A DNA stretch of 64,000 bases. It comes from JAOTVV01 sp039591075. GTDB taxonomy: Bacteria > Gemmatimonadota > Gemmatimonadetes > Gemmatimonadales > GWC2-71-9. The position numbers and the translations under genes were made by a program. Below are positions 1 through 7,645 of the stretch, in pieces. Where the stretch lies: positions 20,130 through 84,129 of the forward strand of contig JBDHEI010000012.1 of the NCBI GenBank assembly GCA_039591075.1, in the 5' to 3' direction. How positions within the stretch are numbered: position 1 is the stretch's first letter; each line of letters opens with the position of its first letter. The notes beneath the pieces were generated by a model. That model saw only the letters and a program-made list of their open reading frames with translations. It made no database searches and was not told the origin of the DNA.

Positions 1-1
1 C

Positions 2-646
2 GGCTCAGTCGTCGCGCTGGATGCGGAGCGGGGTCACGTTCGCTGGCAACGGAGCTTCGCCGGCCCGCTCCGCTCCGGCGTGACGCACGTCGGTGTCCAT
101 CTGCTCGTCGCGAGCGACGACTCGTTGTACCTCGTCAGCAGTGACGACGGCCATATCGTTGCGAGCACCGCAGCCGACGGAGCCCCGTACCGCCCACCGG
201 CCATCGCCGGTACGCTGCTCGTCGCGGCATCGCCGGACGGGATCGTGTCGGGATACGCGTTGCGGTCACTCGAGCGTCGATGGAGTGTTGACGTGGAAGC
301 TCCGGTGTTCGGCAGCCCGGCCATCGCCCGCGACACGGCTTTCGTCGTGACCCTCGACGGGCGCCTGTGGCGCATCCCGCTCAAGGCCCCGGCGTGGACC
401 CGCATTATCGACCTGGGGTTTACGGTCCGCGCAGGGCCGACACCCCTGCGGGACGGGGTCCTGATCGGCACGGTCGCGGGTGACATCGTGTTTCTTCAAG
501 GCGAGGGCGTCGAGCCGGCATGGCGGACCGCCGTCGATGGTCCCATCGAGGTCGCGCCGGTGGTCGATCGTGGCACGCTCTTCGTCATCGACGGACGCGG
601 AACGATTCGTTTGTGGCGATCGGCCACCGAGTCCAGGGAACCCTGA
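2..646 (+). CDS. PQQ-like beta-propeller repeat protein (5' end missing)
   Basis: The frame is open from the left edge to a TGA at 644-646, so the start lies outside the window. The visible 214 codons contain repeated blades of the type 'GSVVALDAERGHVRWQ', 'LYLVSSDDGHIV' and 'TAFVVTLDGRLWRI', each a beta-strand set with the ALD...G...W pattern of PQQ/quinoprotein-type propellers (BamB/YncE-like fold). Such proteins are usually secreted or periplasmic scaffolds, and no enzymatic residues can be assigned here. The next gene follows 27 nt later on the same strand, so the two may be co-transcribed. The fold call is fairly safe; the specific role is unknown. Confidence 0.75.
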   Translation, partial: GSVVALDAERGHVRWQRSFAGPLRSGVTHVGVHLLVASDDSLYLVSSDDGHIVASTAADGAPYRPPAIAGTLLVAASPDGIVSGYALRSLERRWSVDVEAPVFGSPAIARDTAFVVTLDGRLWRIPLKAPAWTRIIDLGFTVRAGPTPLRDGVLIGTVAGDIVFLQGEGVEPAWRTAVDGPIEVAPVVDRGTLFVIDGRGTIRLWRSATESREP

Positions 647-673
647 CGGGTGCGGAGCGTAAGGGACTGTAGG

Positions 674-1189
674 ATGACGATGGTACGGTCACTTGCGTGG
701 AGCGTCTGGTGGTTGGCGCTCCTGTGGCTCGGGAGCATGGGAACCGCTCGGGCTCAGGATACGCTCGTGACGACCCGGACACCGTGGATCGTCACGGTGT
801 CCCACTGGGGACGATGGCCGGCCCTCGCGGCGTCGGCAGGGCTCGTGACGTTTGCCGCCCTTCGGCAGCACGATGCGCGTGAGAGTCTCGATCAGCTCGA
901 GGGCTACTGCCGGGCCGACCCGGCCCGGTGCCTCTTGGTTCCGGGACCCAGCGGGCTGGGAGAGATGTACGCCGATCCTGAGGCGGAGTCGCTGTTTCAG
1001 GCTCACGCGCGCTCCGAGCGCCGAGCACGAGGATTCTTGCTGGGTGGCCAGCTCTCGCTTTTGGCAGCCGGTACGATGTTCCTGATTGATATCGTCCACG
1101 ACGGCGACGACCCCGCGCAGACGATTCCGTTCACCCCGCTCGAGGTGTACGCGACCAAAACACGACTGGGATTCAGCGTACGGTTTTGA
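674..1189 (+). CDS. Hypothetical membrane-anchored or secreted protein
   Basis: This is a 171-residue protein I do not recognise. The ATG at 674 is preferred because AAGGGA stands about eight bases upstream; an in-frame ATG at 680 is also possible. The N-terminus (SLAWSVWWLALLWLGSMG, then TARAQD) looks like a signal peptide with an AxA cleavage site after about residue 28. A second hydrophobic stretch (WPALAASAGLVTFAAL) and a third near residue 130 (LLGGQLSLLAAGTMFLIDIV) may be membrane segments. The C-terminus ends in beta-type sequence (TRLGFSVRF), reminiscent of outer-membrane-associated proteins, which is only a guess. It lies between the propeller gene and phhB, both plus strand. Confidence 0.6.
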   Translation: MTMVRSLAWSVWWLALLWLGSMGTARAQDTLVTTRTPWIVTVSHWGRWPALAASAGLVTFAALRQHDARESLDQLEGYCRADPARCLLVPGPSGLGEMYADPEAESLFQAHARSERRARGFLLGGQLSLLAAGTMFLIDIVHDGDDPAQTIPFTPLEVYATKTRLGFSVRF

Positions 1190-1232
1190 GGCTCCGGCCG
1201 GCTGTCACGCGATCCACATGGGAGGAGTTGTC

Positions 1233-1574
1233 ATGGCAAGCGAATTGGCTGCACAGCAGTGCGTTCCCTGTCGCGGCGGCGTGCCCCCGCTCACCGGGAA
1301 CCAGATCCGGACGCTGCTGGCCAAACTCGGCGGCGAGTGGTCGGTATTGGACGAGCACCATTTGACGAAGACCTACAGTTTCGACGACTTCGCCCAGGCG
1401 CTCGACTTCACCAACCGCGTCGGGGCGATCGCCGAAGAGCAAGGCCATCACCCCGACATCCTCCTCAGTTGGGGCAAGGTGGGCCTCCAGATCTGGACGC
1501 ATAAGATCGACGGCCTCACCGAGAGCGACTTCGTCCTCGCTGCCAAAGCGGACCAGGCCTTCGAAGCGCGCTAG
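1233..1574 (+). CDS. phhB: 4a-hydroxytetrahydrobiopterin dehydratase (pterin-4a-carbinolamine dehydratase)
   Basis: The 113-residue product matches the PCD/DCoH family in length and motifs. The diagnostic GHHPDI (family pattern [EH]GHHP) is followed by the conserved VGLQIWTHKIDGLTESDF segment. The enzyme dehydrates 4a-hydroxy-tetrahydropterin, recycling the cofactor of aromatic amino acid hydroxylases. The ATG at 1233 is chosen because GGAGGAG (1221-1227) is correctly spaced before it; an in-frame ATG at 1218 has the ribosome site inside it. The N-terminal CVPC pair is common in bacterial members. The gene converges on arsM, and both TAG stops share the same CTAG at 1571-1574. No phenylalanine hydroxylase gene is nearby. 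Confidence 0.93.
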   Translation: MASELAAQQCVPCRGGVPPLTGNQIRTLLAKLGGEWSVLDEHHLTKTYSFDDFAQALDFTNRVGAIAEEQGHHPDILLSWGKVGLQIWTHKIDGLTESDFVLAAKADQAFEAR

Positions 1575-2329
1575 CCACGCGGCTTCTCGGCGCGAACGAA
1601 GGCGCTCCGGAACGCTCCCACCCCCGGGACGTCGAACGCGCGGGTCTCCTCGATCGCGATCTCGATGAAGCCCACGGCCCGCAGCTTGTCACGGTAGGCT
1701 GTTTCGGTAAGCGCGCCCGCCACGCATCCGGACCAGAGCGCGAGATCAGCGCGGGCTTCAGGTGTGATGGCAGCCGTCGCGACGATGTCGCTGATCGCCA
1801 GTCGTCCGCCGGGCCGGAGCACCCGACATACCTCCTGGAACACACGATCCTTGTCCGCCGACAGATTGACCACGCAGTTCGAGATCACGACATCGACTGA
1901 TACGTCGGGCAGAGGGATGTCCTCAATCTCACCTTTCAAGAACTCGACGTTCTCGATACCGGCCTCCCGCTGGTTCGTGACGGCCAGCTCCAGCATCTCG
2001 TCGGTCATGTCGAGGCCGTAGGCCTTGCCCGTCGGCCCGACACGCCTCGCTGACAGCAACACGTCGATCCCACCGCCCGATCCCAGATCGAGGACCGTCT
2101 CGCCGGGCGACAACTCGGCGAGCGCCGTCGGGTTGCCGCAGCCGAGGGACGCCTCGACCGCTCCACGTGGCAGGTCGGTCACGTCCGCGGCCTCGTAGAT
2201 CCGCCGGCTCACCGAATCGGCGCACGGATCGGGACCACAGCACCCGGATCCTCCACCCATCACCTTGAGCGCGGCCGCCGCGTAGTGGTCGCGCACCGCG
2301 CTCTTCACATCCTTCGTCCGCTTTGCCAT
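1571..2329 (-). CDS. arsM: Arsenite S-adenosylmethionine methyltransferase
   Basis: The 252-residue product has a class I SAM site (VLDLGSGGGIDV, about residues 79-90). It carries the three cysteines expected for As(III) binding in ArsM: C64 (SLGCGNP), C152 (SNCVVNL) and C202 (WSGCVAG). There is also an N-terminal GCCGPDPC cluster at 29-36. The family methylates As(III) stepwise to volatile or less toxic species in the cytoplasm. The ATG at 2329 is preferred over upstream in-frame starts because AAAGGGTGA sits just before it. The gene lies 57 nt downstream of arsR, and that gap holds a separate ArsR-type box and a possible promoter. Confidence 0.93.
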   Translation of the reverse strand: MAKRTKDVKSAVRDHYAAAALKVMGGGSGCCGPDPCADSVSRRIYEAADVTDLPRGAVEASLGCGNPTALAELSPGETVLDLGSGGGIDVLLSARRVGPTGKAYGLDMTDEMLELAVTNQREAGIENVEFLKGEIEDIPLPDVSVDVVISNCVVNLSADKDRVFQEVCRVLRPGGRLAISDIVATAAITPEARADLALWSGCVAGALTETAYRDKLRAVGFIEIAIEETRAFDVPGVGAFRSAFVRAEKPRG

Positions 2330-2348
2330 GACAGGTTCACCCTTTCTC

Positions 2349-2376
2349 ATCAATACTCGTTGATATATCGGGTCAA
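2349..2376 (-). promoter_or_regulatory. Second ArsR-type operator with possible promoter, between arsR and arsM
   Basis: ATCAA (2349-2353) and TTGAT (2360-2364) form a perfect 5-bp inverted repeat with a 6-bp spacer, extended by ATATC. The same ATCAA-N6-TTRATATATC pattern occurs in the arsR promoter at 2725-2745. On the minus strand TTGACC (2371-2376) and a TATTGA-like hexamer (2350-2355), 15 bp apart, could form a promoter that the box would cover. The minus-strand run of eight T (2375-2382) lies directly after the arsR stop. Confidence 0.6.
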
Positions 2377-2386
2377 AAAAAACCAT

Positions 2387-2713
2387 CTACCCGCAGCATA
2401 CCTCGAGACTGTTCCCCGCTTCCCGTTGCGCGCGTGCGAGCCCGGACAGCGCGGCCGCGGTCTTCTCCAGCGCGTCGGCGTCGAGAGAGTAGAACATCCA
2501 ACGGCCCCTTTTTTCCGCGCGAACCAGACCGGCCTCCCTGAGCGTCTTCAGGTGATGCGACAGGAGCGGCTGGGCTACGTCCAGCTGATCAACCAGCTCG
2601 CAGACGCACGTCTCCATGCCGACGAGCACTTCCAAGATGCGGAACCGCGTGTCGTCAGACAGGGCCCGGCAGCAGGCTACCGACAGGTCGCGGTGGGTGG
2701 TGGCAGTGGTCAT
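2387..2713 (-). CDS. arsR: ArsR/SmtB-family metalloregulator
   Basis: This 108-residue winged-helix repressor has the arsenic-sensing ETCVCEL motif (C36 and C38) in the alpha-3 position and the recognition helix segment QPLLSHHLKTLREAGLV. It also carries C14-C15 near the N-terminus and C106-C107 at the very end, giving extra thiolates that could widen the As(III) site. Family knowledge: apo-ArsR dimers bind an AT-rich dyad over the promoter and release on As(III) binding. The gene is followed by arsM on the same strand. Its promoter is fully overlapped by a matching dyad, so autoregulation is very likely. Confidence 0.92.
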   Translation of the reverse strand: MTTATTHRDLSVACCRALSDDTRFRILEVLVGMETCVCELVDQLDVAQPLLSHHLKTLREAGLVRAEKRGRWMFYSLDADALEKTAAALSGLARAQREAGNSLEVCCG

Positions 2714-2719
2714 GAGGCT

Positions 2720-2747
2720 AATATATCAACAAGTATTAATATATCAA
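2720..2747 (-). promoter_or_regulatory. arsR promoter overlapped by ArsR-type operator
   Basis: On the minus strand the -35 TTGATA (2742-2747) and -10 TATATT (2720-2725) are 16 bp apart. An ATCAA-N6-TTAATATATC box (2725-2745) lies over the promoter, and TAATATATCAA occurs twice in direct repeat (2719-2729, 2737-2747). Only six bases separate the -10 from the arsR ATG, so the transcript is probably leaderless. The AT-rich patch stands out sharply from its GC-rich surroundings. Confidence 0.72.
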
Positions 2748-2804
2748 GCGCCCGGCGCCCTTGACCGAAGAAACACCGTAGATTGGTCTCGGACGGTCGA
2801 TGCG

Positions 2805-4877
2805 TTACCCCACCCTGAACAACTCGATGCCCCGCTCGTACCGCCGCTCCACGCGGCGGCGGAGCGGCTGGTGGGCCTGTGCCGAGAGACTGGGATCGTT
2901 CCCGATGAGCGCCAGCGCGGCACGGCGCGCCAGCAGTACGAGGTCGGCATCCCGTTCGAGATCGGTGAATCGCAGGTTGATCCCACCCGCCTGTCGGGTG
3001 CCCGCCAGCTCCCCCATGCCGCGATCCTTGAGATCCAGCTCGGCGATCTTGAAGCCGTCGGTCGTGCGGGCGAACGGTTGAAGCCGGGACCGCTGCTCCG
3101 GTACGTCGGTGAGCAAGACACAATGGCTCTCGTCCGCGCCCCGCCCCACCCGGCCACGCAGCTGATGCAGCTGTGCCAGACCGAAGCGCTCCGGATGCTC
3201 GATGACCATCACGGTGGCGTTGGGGACGTCGATCCCCACCTCGACGACCGTCGTGGCCACGAGCACGTCGACCTCTCCGTCCCGGAACGCCCGCATGACG
3301 GCATCCCGCTCGTCCCCTTTCATCCGCCCGTGCACGAGATCGACGGTCAGCGGCGCGAGCTCGCCCTTCAACTGATCGGCCATGGTGGTGGCGGCCTTGA
3401 GGTCGACCTTCTCCGATTCGTCGATCACGGGGTAGACGACGTAGGCCTGACGACCCGCCTGGCAGCGCTCTGTGAGAAACGCATAGACATTCTGGCGGTC
3501 GCGACCGGTCCGCACCCCGGTCTTCACCGGGCGCTGCCCCTTGGGCTTCTGCTTGAGCGTCGAGATGTCGAGGTCACCGTACAACGTGAGCGCGAGGGTT
3601 CTCGGAATCGGGGTGGCTGAGAGAAGGAGCACGTCGGGTGCCTCCCCCTTCTCGATCAGGGCCGCCCGCTGCTCCACGCCAAACCGATGCTGCTCGTCAA
3701 TGACCACGAGCCCGAGCCGCTGAAAGTCGGTCTGCTCCTGAAACAGGGCGTGCGTGCCCACGATGACACGCGCGCCCCCGTCGGCGATCCGACCGCGGAT
3801 CGCCGCCTTCTCGGAGGGGGACAGCCGACCCAAGAGGATCTCGGGCATGATGCCCAGCGGAGCGAGAAACTCGGTCAGCGTGCGCCCGTGTTGCTCGGTG
3901 AGCAGCTCCGTTGGCGCCATGACCACGGCCTGATAGTCGTTCTCGACCGCGAGCAGCATCGCGAAGAGCGCCACGACCGTCTTTCCCGTACCGACGTCAC
4001 CCATGAGCAGTCGGTGCATGCGCTTGTCGCCGATCATGTCCGCCGTGATTTCGCGAACGGCGCGTTTTTGGTCGGCCGTGAGGTCGAACGGCAGCGTGTC
4101 CTTGAGCCGCGACGTGTGCGTCTTCCGGAGCGCGAAGCGCGGTCCTTTGTGCGCGCTCTTGGCGAGGTGACGGGCGCGCGACACGACGAGCTGCAGGTCG
4201 AACAGCTCGTCGAGTGCCAGCCGCCGCCGGCCCTGCTCCCACTCTCCGGAGCGCGTCGGGCGGTGGACGGCGCGCAGCGCTTCGTTGAGCGTTGCAGCGC
4301 CGGCTTCGCGACGCAGCGATTCCGGGAGCGAGTCGCTCACCACCGCGAGCATCGTCTCGAGATGCTCCGCCACGATCCGTCGGACTTGCCGGTGGGTCAG
4401 CCCCTCCGTTGCCGGATAGACCGGCAAGACGAGGCCTTGGCCGTTCGTCCCCTCGCCGTCTCCCTCCCCGGCGTCGGCGAGGACAATCTGCTCCCGCGGC
4501 GCGACCTGGCGACCGTGATAGTACTTGACCGGGCCGGTGACCAGCAGCAGCTGTCCCGGCTTGATGCTCCGATCGAGAAATGCCTGGCCCGGCCACGCGC
4601 ACTCGATCACGCCGGTGTCGTCTCGCAACACCGCGCGGAAGATCCGCAGGCGCCGACGGGTGGGCACCACCCCCTTCGACACCACACGCCCCACCAGCGT
4701 CACCTCCATGCCTACGGTGGCCTTGGCAATCGGCGTCACCGTCGTGGCATCGAGATAGCGATGGGGGATGTGGTACAGAAGGTCTTCCACCGTGCGCACG
4801 CCGAGCCGGGCGAAGGCATCGGCGCGCTGTGGGCCGACACCCTTGAGAAACTGAACGGGTGTATCCGCCTGGAGCAT
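2805..4877 (-). CDS. recG: ATP-dependent DNA helicase RecG
   Basis: The 690-residue protein has the usual RecG length and layout. An N-terminal helix-hairpin-helix-like stretch (FLKGVGPQRADAF) leads into an OB-fold wedge domain (about 55-140), then a superfamily 2 helicase. Walker A is GDVGTGKT (293-300), the DEQH box lies at 394-397, LLSATPIPRTL is motif III, and HQLRGRVGRG is motif VI. RecG remodels stalled replication forks and branches Holliday junctions. Its ATG overlaps the ftsY stop as TGATG, so translation is probably coupled. The gene is full length. Confidence 0.97.
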   Translation of the reverse strand: MLQADTPVQFLKGVGPQRADAFARLGVRTVEDLLYHIPHRYLDATTVTPIAKATVGMEVTLVGRVVSKGVVPTRRRLRIFRAVLRDDTGVIECAWPGQAFLDRSIKPGQLLLVTGPVKYYHGRQVAPREQIVLADAGEGDGEGTNGQGLVLPVYPATEGLTHRQVRRIVAEHLETMLAVVSDSLPESLRREAGAATLNEALRAVHRPTRSGEWEQGRRRLALDELFDLQLVVSRARHLAKSAHKGPRFALRKTHTSRLKDTLPFDLTADQKRAVREITADMIGDKRMHRLLMGDVGTGKTVVALFAMLLAVENDYQAVVMAPTELLTEQHGRTLTEFLAPLGIMPEILLGRLSPSEKAAIRGRIADGGARVIVGTHALFQEQTDFQRLGLVVIDEQHRFGVEQRAALIEKGEAPDVLLLSATPIPRTLALTLYGDLDISTLKQKPKGQRPVKTGVRTGRDRQNVYAFLTERCQAGRQAYVVYPVIDESEKVDLKAATTMADQLKGELAPLTVDLVHGRMKGDERDAVMRAFRDGEVDVLVATTVVEVGIDVPNATVMVIEHPERFGLAQLHQLRGRVGRGADESHCVLLTDVPEQRSRLQPFARTTDGFKIAELDLKDRGMGELAGTRQAGGINLRFTDLERDADLVLLARRAALALIGNDPSLSAQAHQPLRRRVERRYERGIELFRVG

Positions 4878-5773
4878 CAGTCGGCCAGGAGCCGCTCGGC
4901 AAACCGGGCGGGACTGAAGGTCTCCAGATCGGCGAGTCCCTCGCCCACGCCGACGAACCGAATAGGCAGCCCGAGCTCATGCTGGACCCGCAGCACCGCC
5001 CCACCCTTGGCCGTGCCGTCCAACTTGGTCAGCACGATGCCCGTGAGCGGGACGGTCTGGGAGAAGAGCCGCCCCTGCTGAAAGGCGTTCTGCCCCACCG
5101 TGGCATCCAGCACGAGAAGACTCTCGTGCGGCGCGCCGACGCGTTTCCGGCTCACGACACGGGCAATCTTCTTGAGTTCGTCCATGAGGTCGCCGTGCGT
5201 GTGAAGACGCCCCGCGGTGTCGATCAACACCGCGTCCACACCGCGAGCCGTGGCCGCCTCGATCGCGTCGAACGCCACCGCAGCCGGGTCGCCCCCCTGG
5301 GAGCCCGCCACGATCGGGACGTCGAGCCGGTCGGCCCAGATGCGCAGCTGCTCGCGGGCGCCGGCCCGGAACGTGTCGGCTGCCGCGAGCAGCACGGATC
5401 GGCCCTCACGCCCGAGCCCGTGCGCCAGCTTGGCGATCGTGGTCGTCTTGCCCACGCCGTTTACCCCGAAGATGAGGATCACCGCGGGCCCCGTACCGTC
5501 ACCCAATTCGAGCCCGGTCGCCGCCGAGACCGAGGGTAGGTAGCCGGCGACGCGCTCGGTGAGCCAGGCGCGCACCGCCGCCTCCGACTTGAGCGCCCCC
5601 CGCCTGAGCTGTCCCTCCAGGTCCTCCGCGATGTCGAGGGCGGCAGGACCGAAATCCGCTTCCACGAGCACCCGCTCTACGCCTTCCAGGGTTTCGTGGT
5701 CGAGCCCCTTCACCAACACCGTCACGTCGGTCAGCGCCACTTCTTTGATCCGCTGCCACAGACCCTTCCTCAT
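4877..5773 (-). CDS. ftsY: Signal recognition particle receptor FtsY
   Basis: The 298-residue NG-domain GTPase has G1 GVNGVGKT (103-110), the DTAGR motif (185-189) and TKLDGTAKGG (249-258). It lacks the long acidic A domain of the E. coli protein, as in many non-proteobacterial forms. FtsY docks SRP-ribosome complexes at the membrane for co-translational insertion. The ATG at 5773 is chosen because it forms an ATGA overlap with the stop of the upstream VWA-like gene and begins the conserved MRKGLWQRIKE helix. An upstream ATG at 5803 would overlap that gene by about 34 bases. Confidence 0.96.
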   Translation of the reverse strand: MRKGLWQRIKEVALTDVTVLVKGLDHETLEGVERVLVEADFGPAALDIAEDLEGQLRRGALKSEAAVRAWLTERVAGYLPSVSAATGLELGDGTGPAVILIFGVNGVGKTTTIAKLAHGLGREGRSVLLAAADTFRAGAREQLRIWADRLDVPIVAGSQGGDPAAVAFDAIEAATARGVDAVLIDTAGRLHTHGDLMDELKKIARVVSRKRVGAPHESLLVLDATVGQNAFQQGRLFSQTVPLTGIVLTKLDGTAKGGAVLRVQHELGLPIRFVGVGEGLADLETFSPARFAERLLAD

Positions 5774-7581
5774 GGCAAGCCTCGGCGCTGCCGCCATGCC
5801 CACTCACCCACGAACGCCACAATCACCAGCGCGAACGCCCACCACCGTTGCCGCAAATAGGCTTCCATGCGCGACGTCACTCCATCCGTCGGCCGCTCCG
5901 ATCGCACCACGCGGTCGCGCGGGGGCCACTCGTCGGAGTACTCCTCGATCACGATCGATCCCCGCTCCCCGTCCCACTGCCACTGGTAGGTACCGGGATC
6001 GAGCGAGGCGCTGGCTCTGCCCTCGACATCGAAGCGGAGCACAACCACGGCGTCGGCCGTGGCGCTTCGCAGGGTCACGGCCACCGAGTCCGGCGGCGAA
6101 TCCCCGCGCCACTGAAAGACGACCGGGACTCCGCGCTGCACCACGCGCAATACGTCGAGCCGACCACGTCGGGCAGGGCGATCAGACGCCAGCAACCAGT
6201 CGGTACCGGCCGCCACCAGCGTACGGAACGCCTCGAGCCCCGCACCGCCACGCAGCATCCAGCGGTAGAAGCCATCACCTCCCGTCACCAATTCGCGCCG
6301 GCCGCCACTCGTCGATCCGACCACGAGGGGGCGCGGCGGGCCACGCCGCCCCTCGCGTGCGGCGAGAACCGTCCAGCTGTCCGCCGCCCCGCGCCCCGCG
6401 GTGGCAGCGAGGAGCGGCGGCAGAGAATCCCACTCCACCCACGCCAGGTCGGCGAGGAGCGGCGAGGAGGGGACGGGACCGGACAGGTACCACTCCCCGA
6501 CCTGCGGAGCCTCGCCCTCGACCGACCACCACCACACCGGGGTCGTGCCGGGGACCCCCCACGCGGTGAGATCGCCCCGCGCCACCACGAGCGACGCACC
6601 GGTGACCGCCCGACGGATGGTCGTCGCGGTCACGCCCGTTCCCTTCCGGGTCTCGATCCACGACTCCTCCGCCACGCGGGCGAATCCGCGGACCGGCACG
6701 CCGGACACGTCGGTCACGACGGCCGCAAGAAAGCGTCCGTCCCAGTCGGGCGGATCCAGTATGACCACAATGGGCGCCACGTCCGTCACCGTGATCGTGC
6801 GGAGCCGAACATTGTCACGCAATTCCACGTCGCCGTCCGCGGCGACCCGAAACGCCACCACGTGGGTCCCGGGAGCCAACGTCCGCGGAGGGAGCACGAC
6901 CGTGCGACGCACCGTGGTCGGCGGGGGCGGCAGATCGAATTGCCCGCCGCGAAGGCGCCGACCGTCGAGGGTGACGTCCAGGCTCACCCTGCCACCGAAC
7001 TGGCCCCAGGTGCCGATGACCATCGAGGCCACCACGGAGTCGTCACGGGCCACCATGGTCGGCAGGTCCACGTGCAACAGGGCCAGGCCAGGCAGGTCAC
7101 GGCGCGGTAAGACCACCATCCCGACGCCGGTCAGGAGCTGCGGCGGAATCGTAGCGAGATCGGTGAGTTCCCCATCGGTCACCACCGTGACGGGGCCACC
7201 AAGGCCCCGTGCAACCGTGAGGGCCTCGCGGAGCCGCGAGTCGCCATCGAGCGGAACCGAGTCCTCGACGGGCCCGACCGTGGCGCCGAACCCCAAGATG
7301 CGGCCACGTGGGCCAGCGATCCGGCGGGCTGTGTCGCGAGCGGTCTCCCACTGCCCACCGGCCGCATGAAAACTCAGGGACCGGTCCAACAGGACGGTCG
7401 TCCGCCCGGGCGTGGCGTCGTCCAGCCAGCTGGGATTGAGCAGCAGGAGGGCCAGCAGCCCGAGACCCACGGCGCGAAGCGTCGCGAGCCCCACTCCCTC
7501 GGCGCCCAGATCTTCGCGTAGCACATAGATCCAGACACCGAGCGCGAACGCGGCGGCGACAATCGCGACGATCAGCAGCAT
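5770..7581 (-). CDS. VWA-like membrane protein
   Basis: The 603-residue protein has two N-terminal hydrophobic segments (about 2-20 and 33-50) and one near the C-terminus (WWAFALVIVAFVGEWAW). Directly after the second segment comes a von Willebrand A-like region with a DRSLS sequence at 66-70, matching the DxSxS metal-site pattern, then VTVVTDGELTDL. The middle is beta-rich and probably extracytoplasmic. The architecture resembles Bat-type or glutamine amidotransferase-like membrane proteins often found near AAA/VWA operons, but no amidotransferase triad is evident. It lies between the M23 peptidase and ftsY, with which it is translationally coupled. Role unknown. Confidence 0.72.
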   Translation of the reverse strand: MLLIVAIVAAAFALGVWIYVLREDLGAEGVGLATLRAVGLGLLALLLLNPSWLDDATPGRTTVLLDRSLSFHAAGGQWETARDTARRIAGPRGRILGFGATVGPVEDSVPLDGDSRLREALTVARGLGGPVTVVTDGELTDLATIPPQLLTGVGMVVLPRRDLPGLALLHVDLPTMVARDDSVVASMVIGTWGQFGGRVSLDVTLDGRRLRGGQFDLPPPPTTVRRTVVLPPRTLAPGTHVVAFRVAADGDVELRDNVRLRTITVTDVAPIVVILDPPDWDGRFLAAVVTDVSGVPVRGFARVAEESWIETRKGTGVTATTIRRAVTGASLVVARGDLTAWGVPGTTPVWWWSVEGEAPQVGEWYLSGPVPSSPLLADLAWVEWDSLPPLLAATAGRGAADSWTVLAAREGRRGPPRPLVVGSTSGGRRELVTGGDGFYRWMLRGGAGLEAFRTLVAAGTDWLLASDRPARRGRLDVLRVVQRGVPVVFQWRGDSPPDSVAVTLRSATADAVVVLRFDVEGRASASLDPGTYQWQWDGERGSIVIEEYSDEWPPRDRVVRSERPTDGVTSRMEAYLRQRWWAFALVIVAFVGEWAWRQRRGLP

Positions 7582-7645
7582 GGGTCCGACCGTTCAGGGC
7601 ATCGGATCACGGGGTACGTCACCATCGCCCCCGATCCGTCGGCCG

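Noticed and set aside
3687..5081. Long plus-strand reading frame of more than 460 codons across recG and ftsY
   Set aside because: It lies antisense to two well-recognised genes, is rich in R, H, G and Q as expected for the mirror frame of GC-rich coding DNA, and matches no family.
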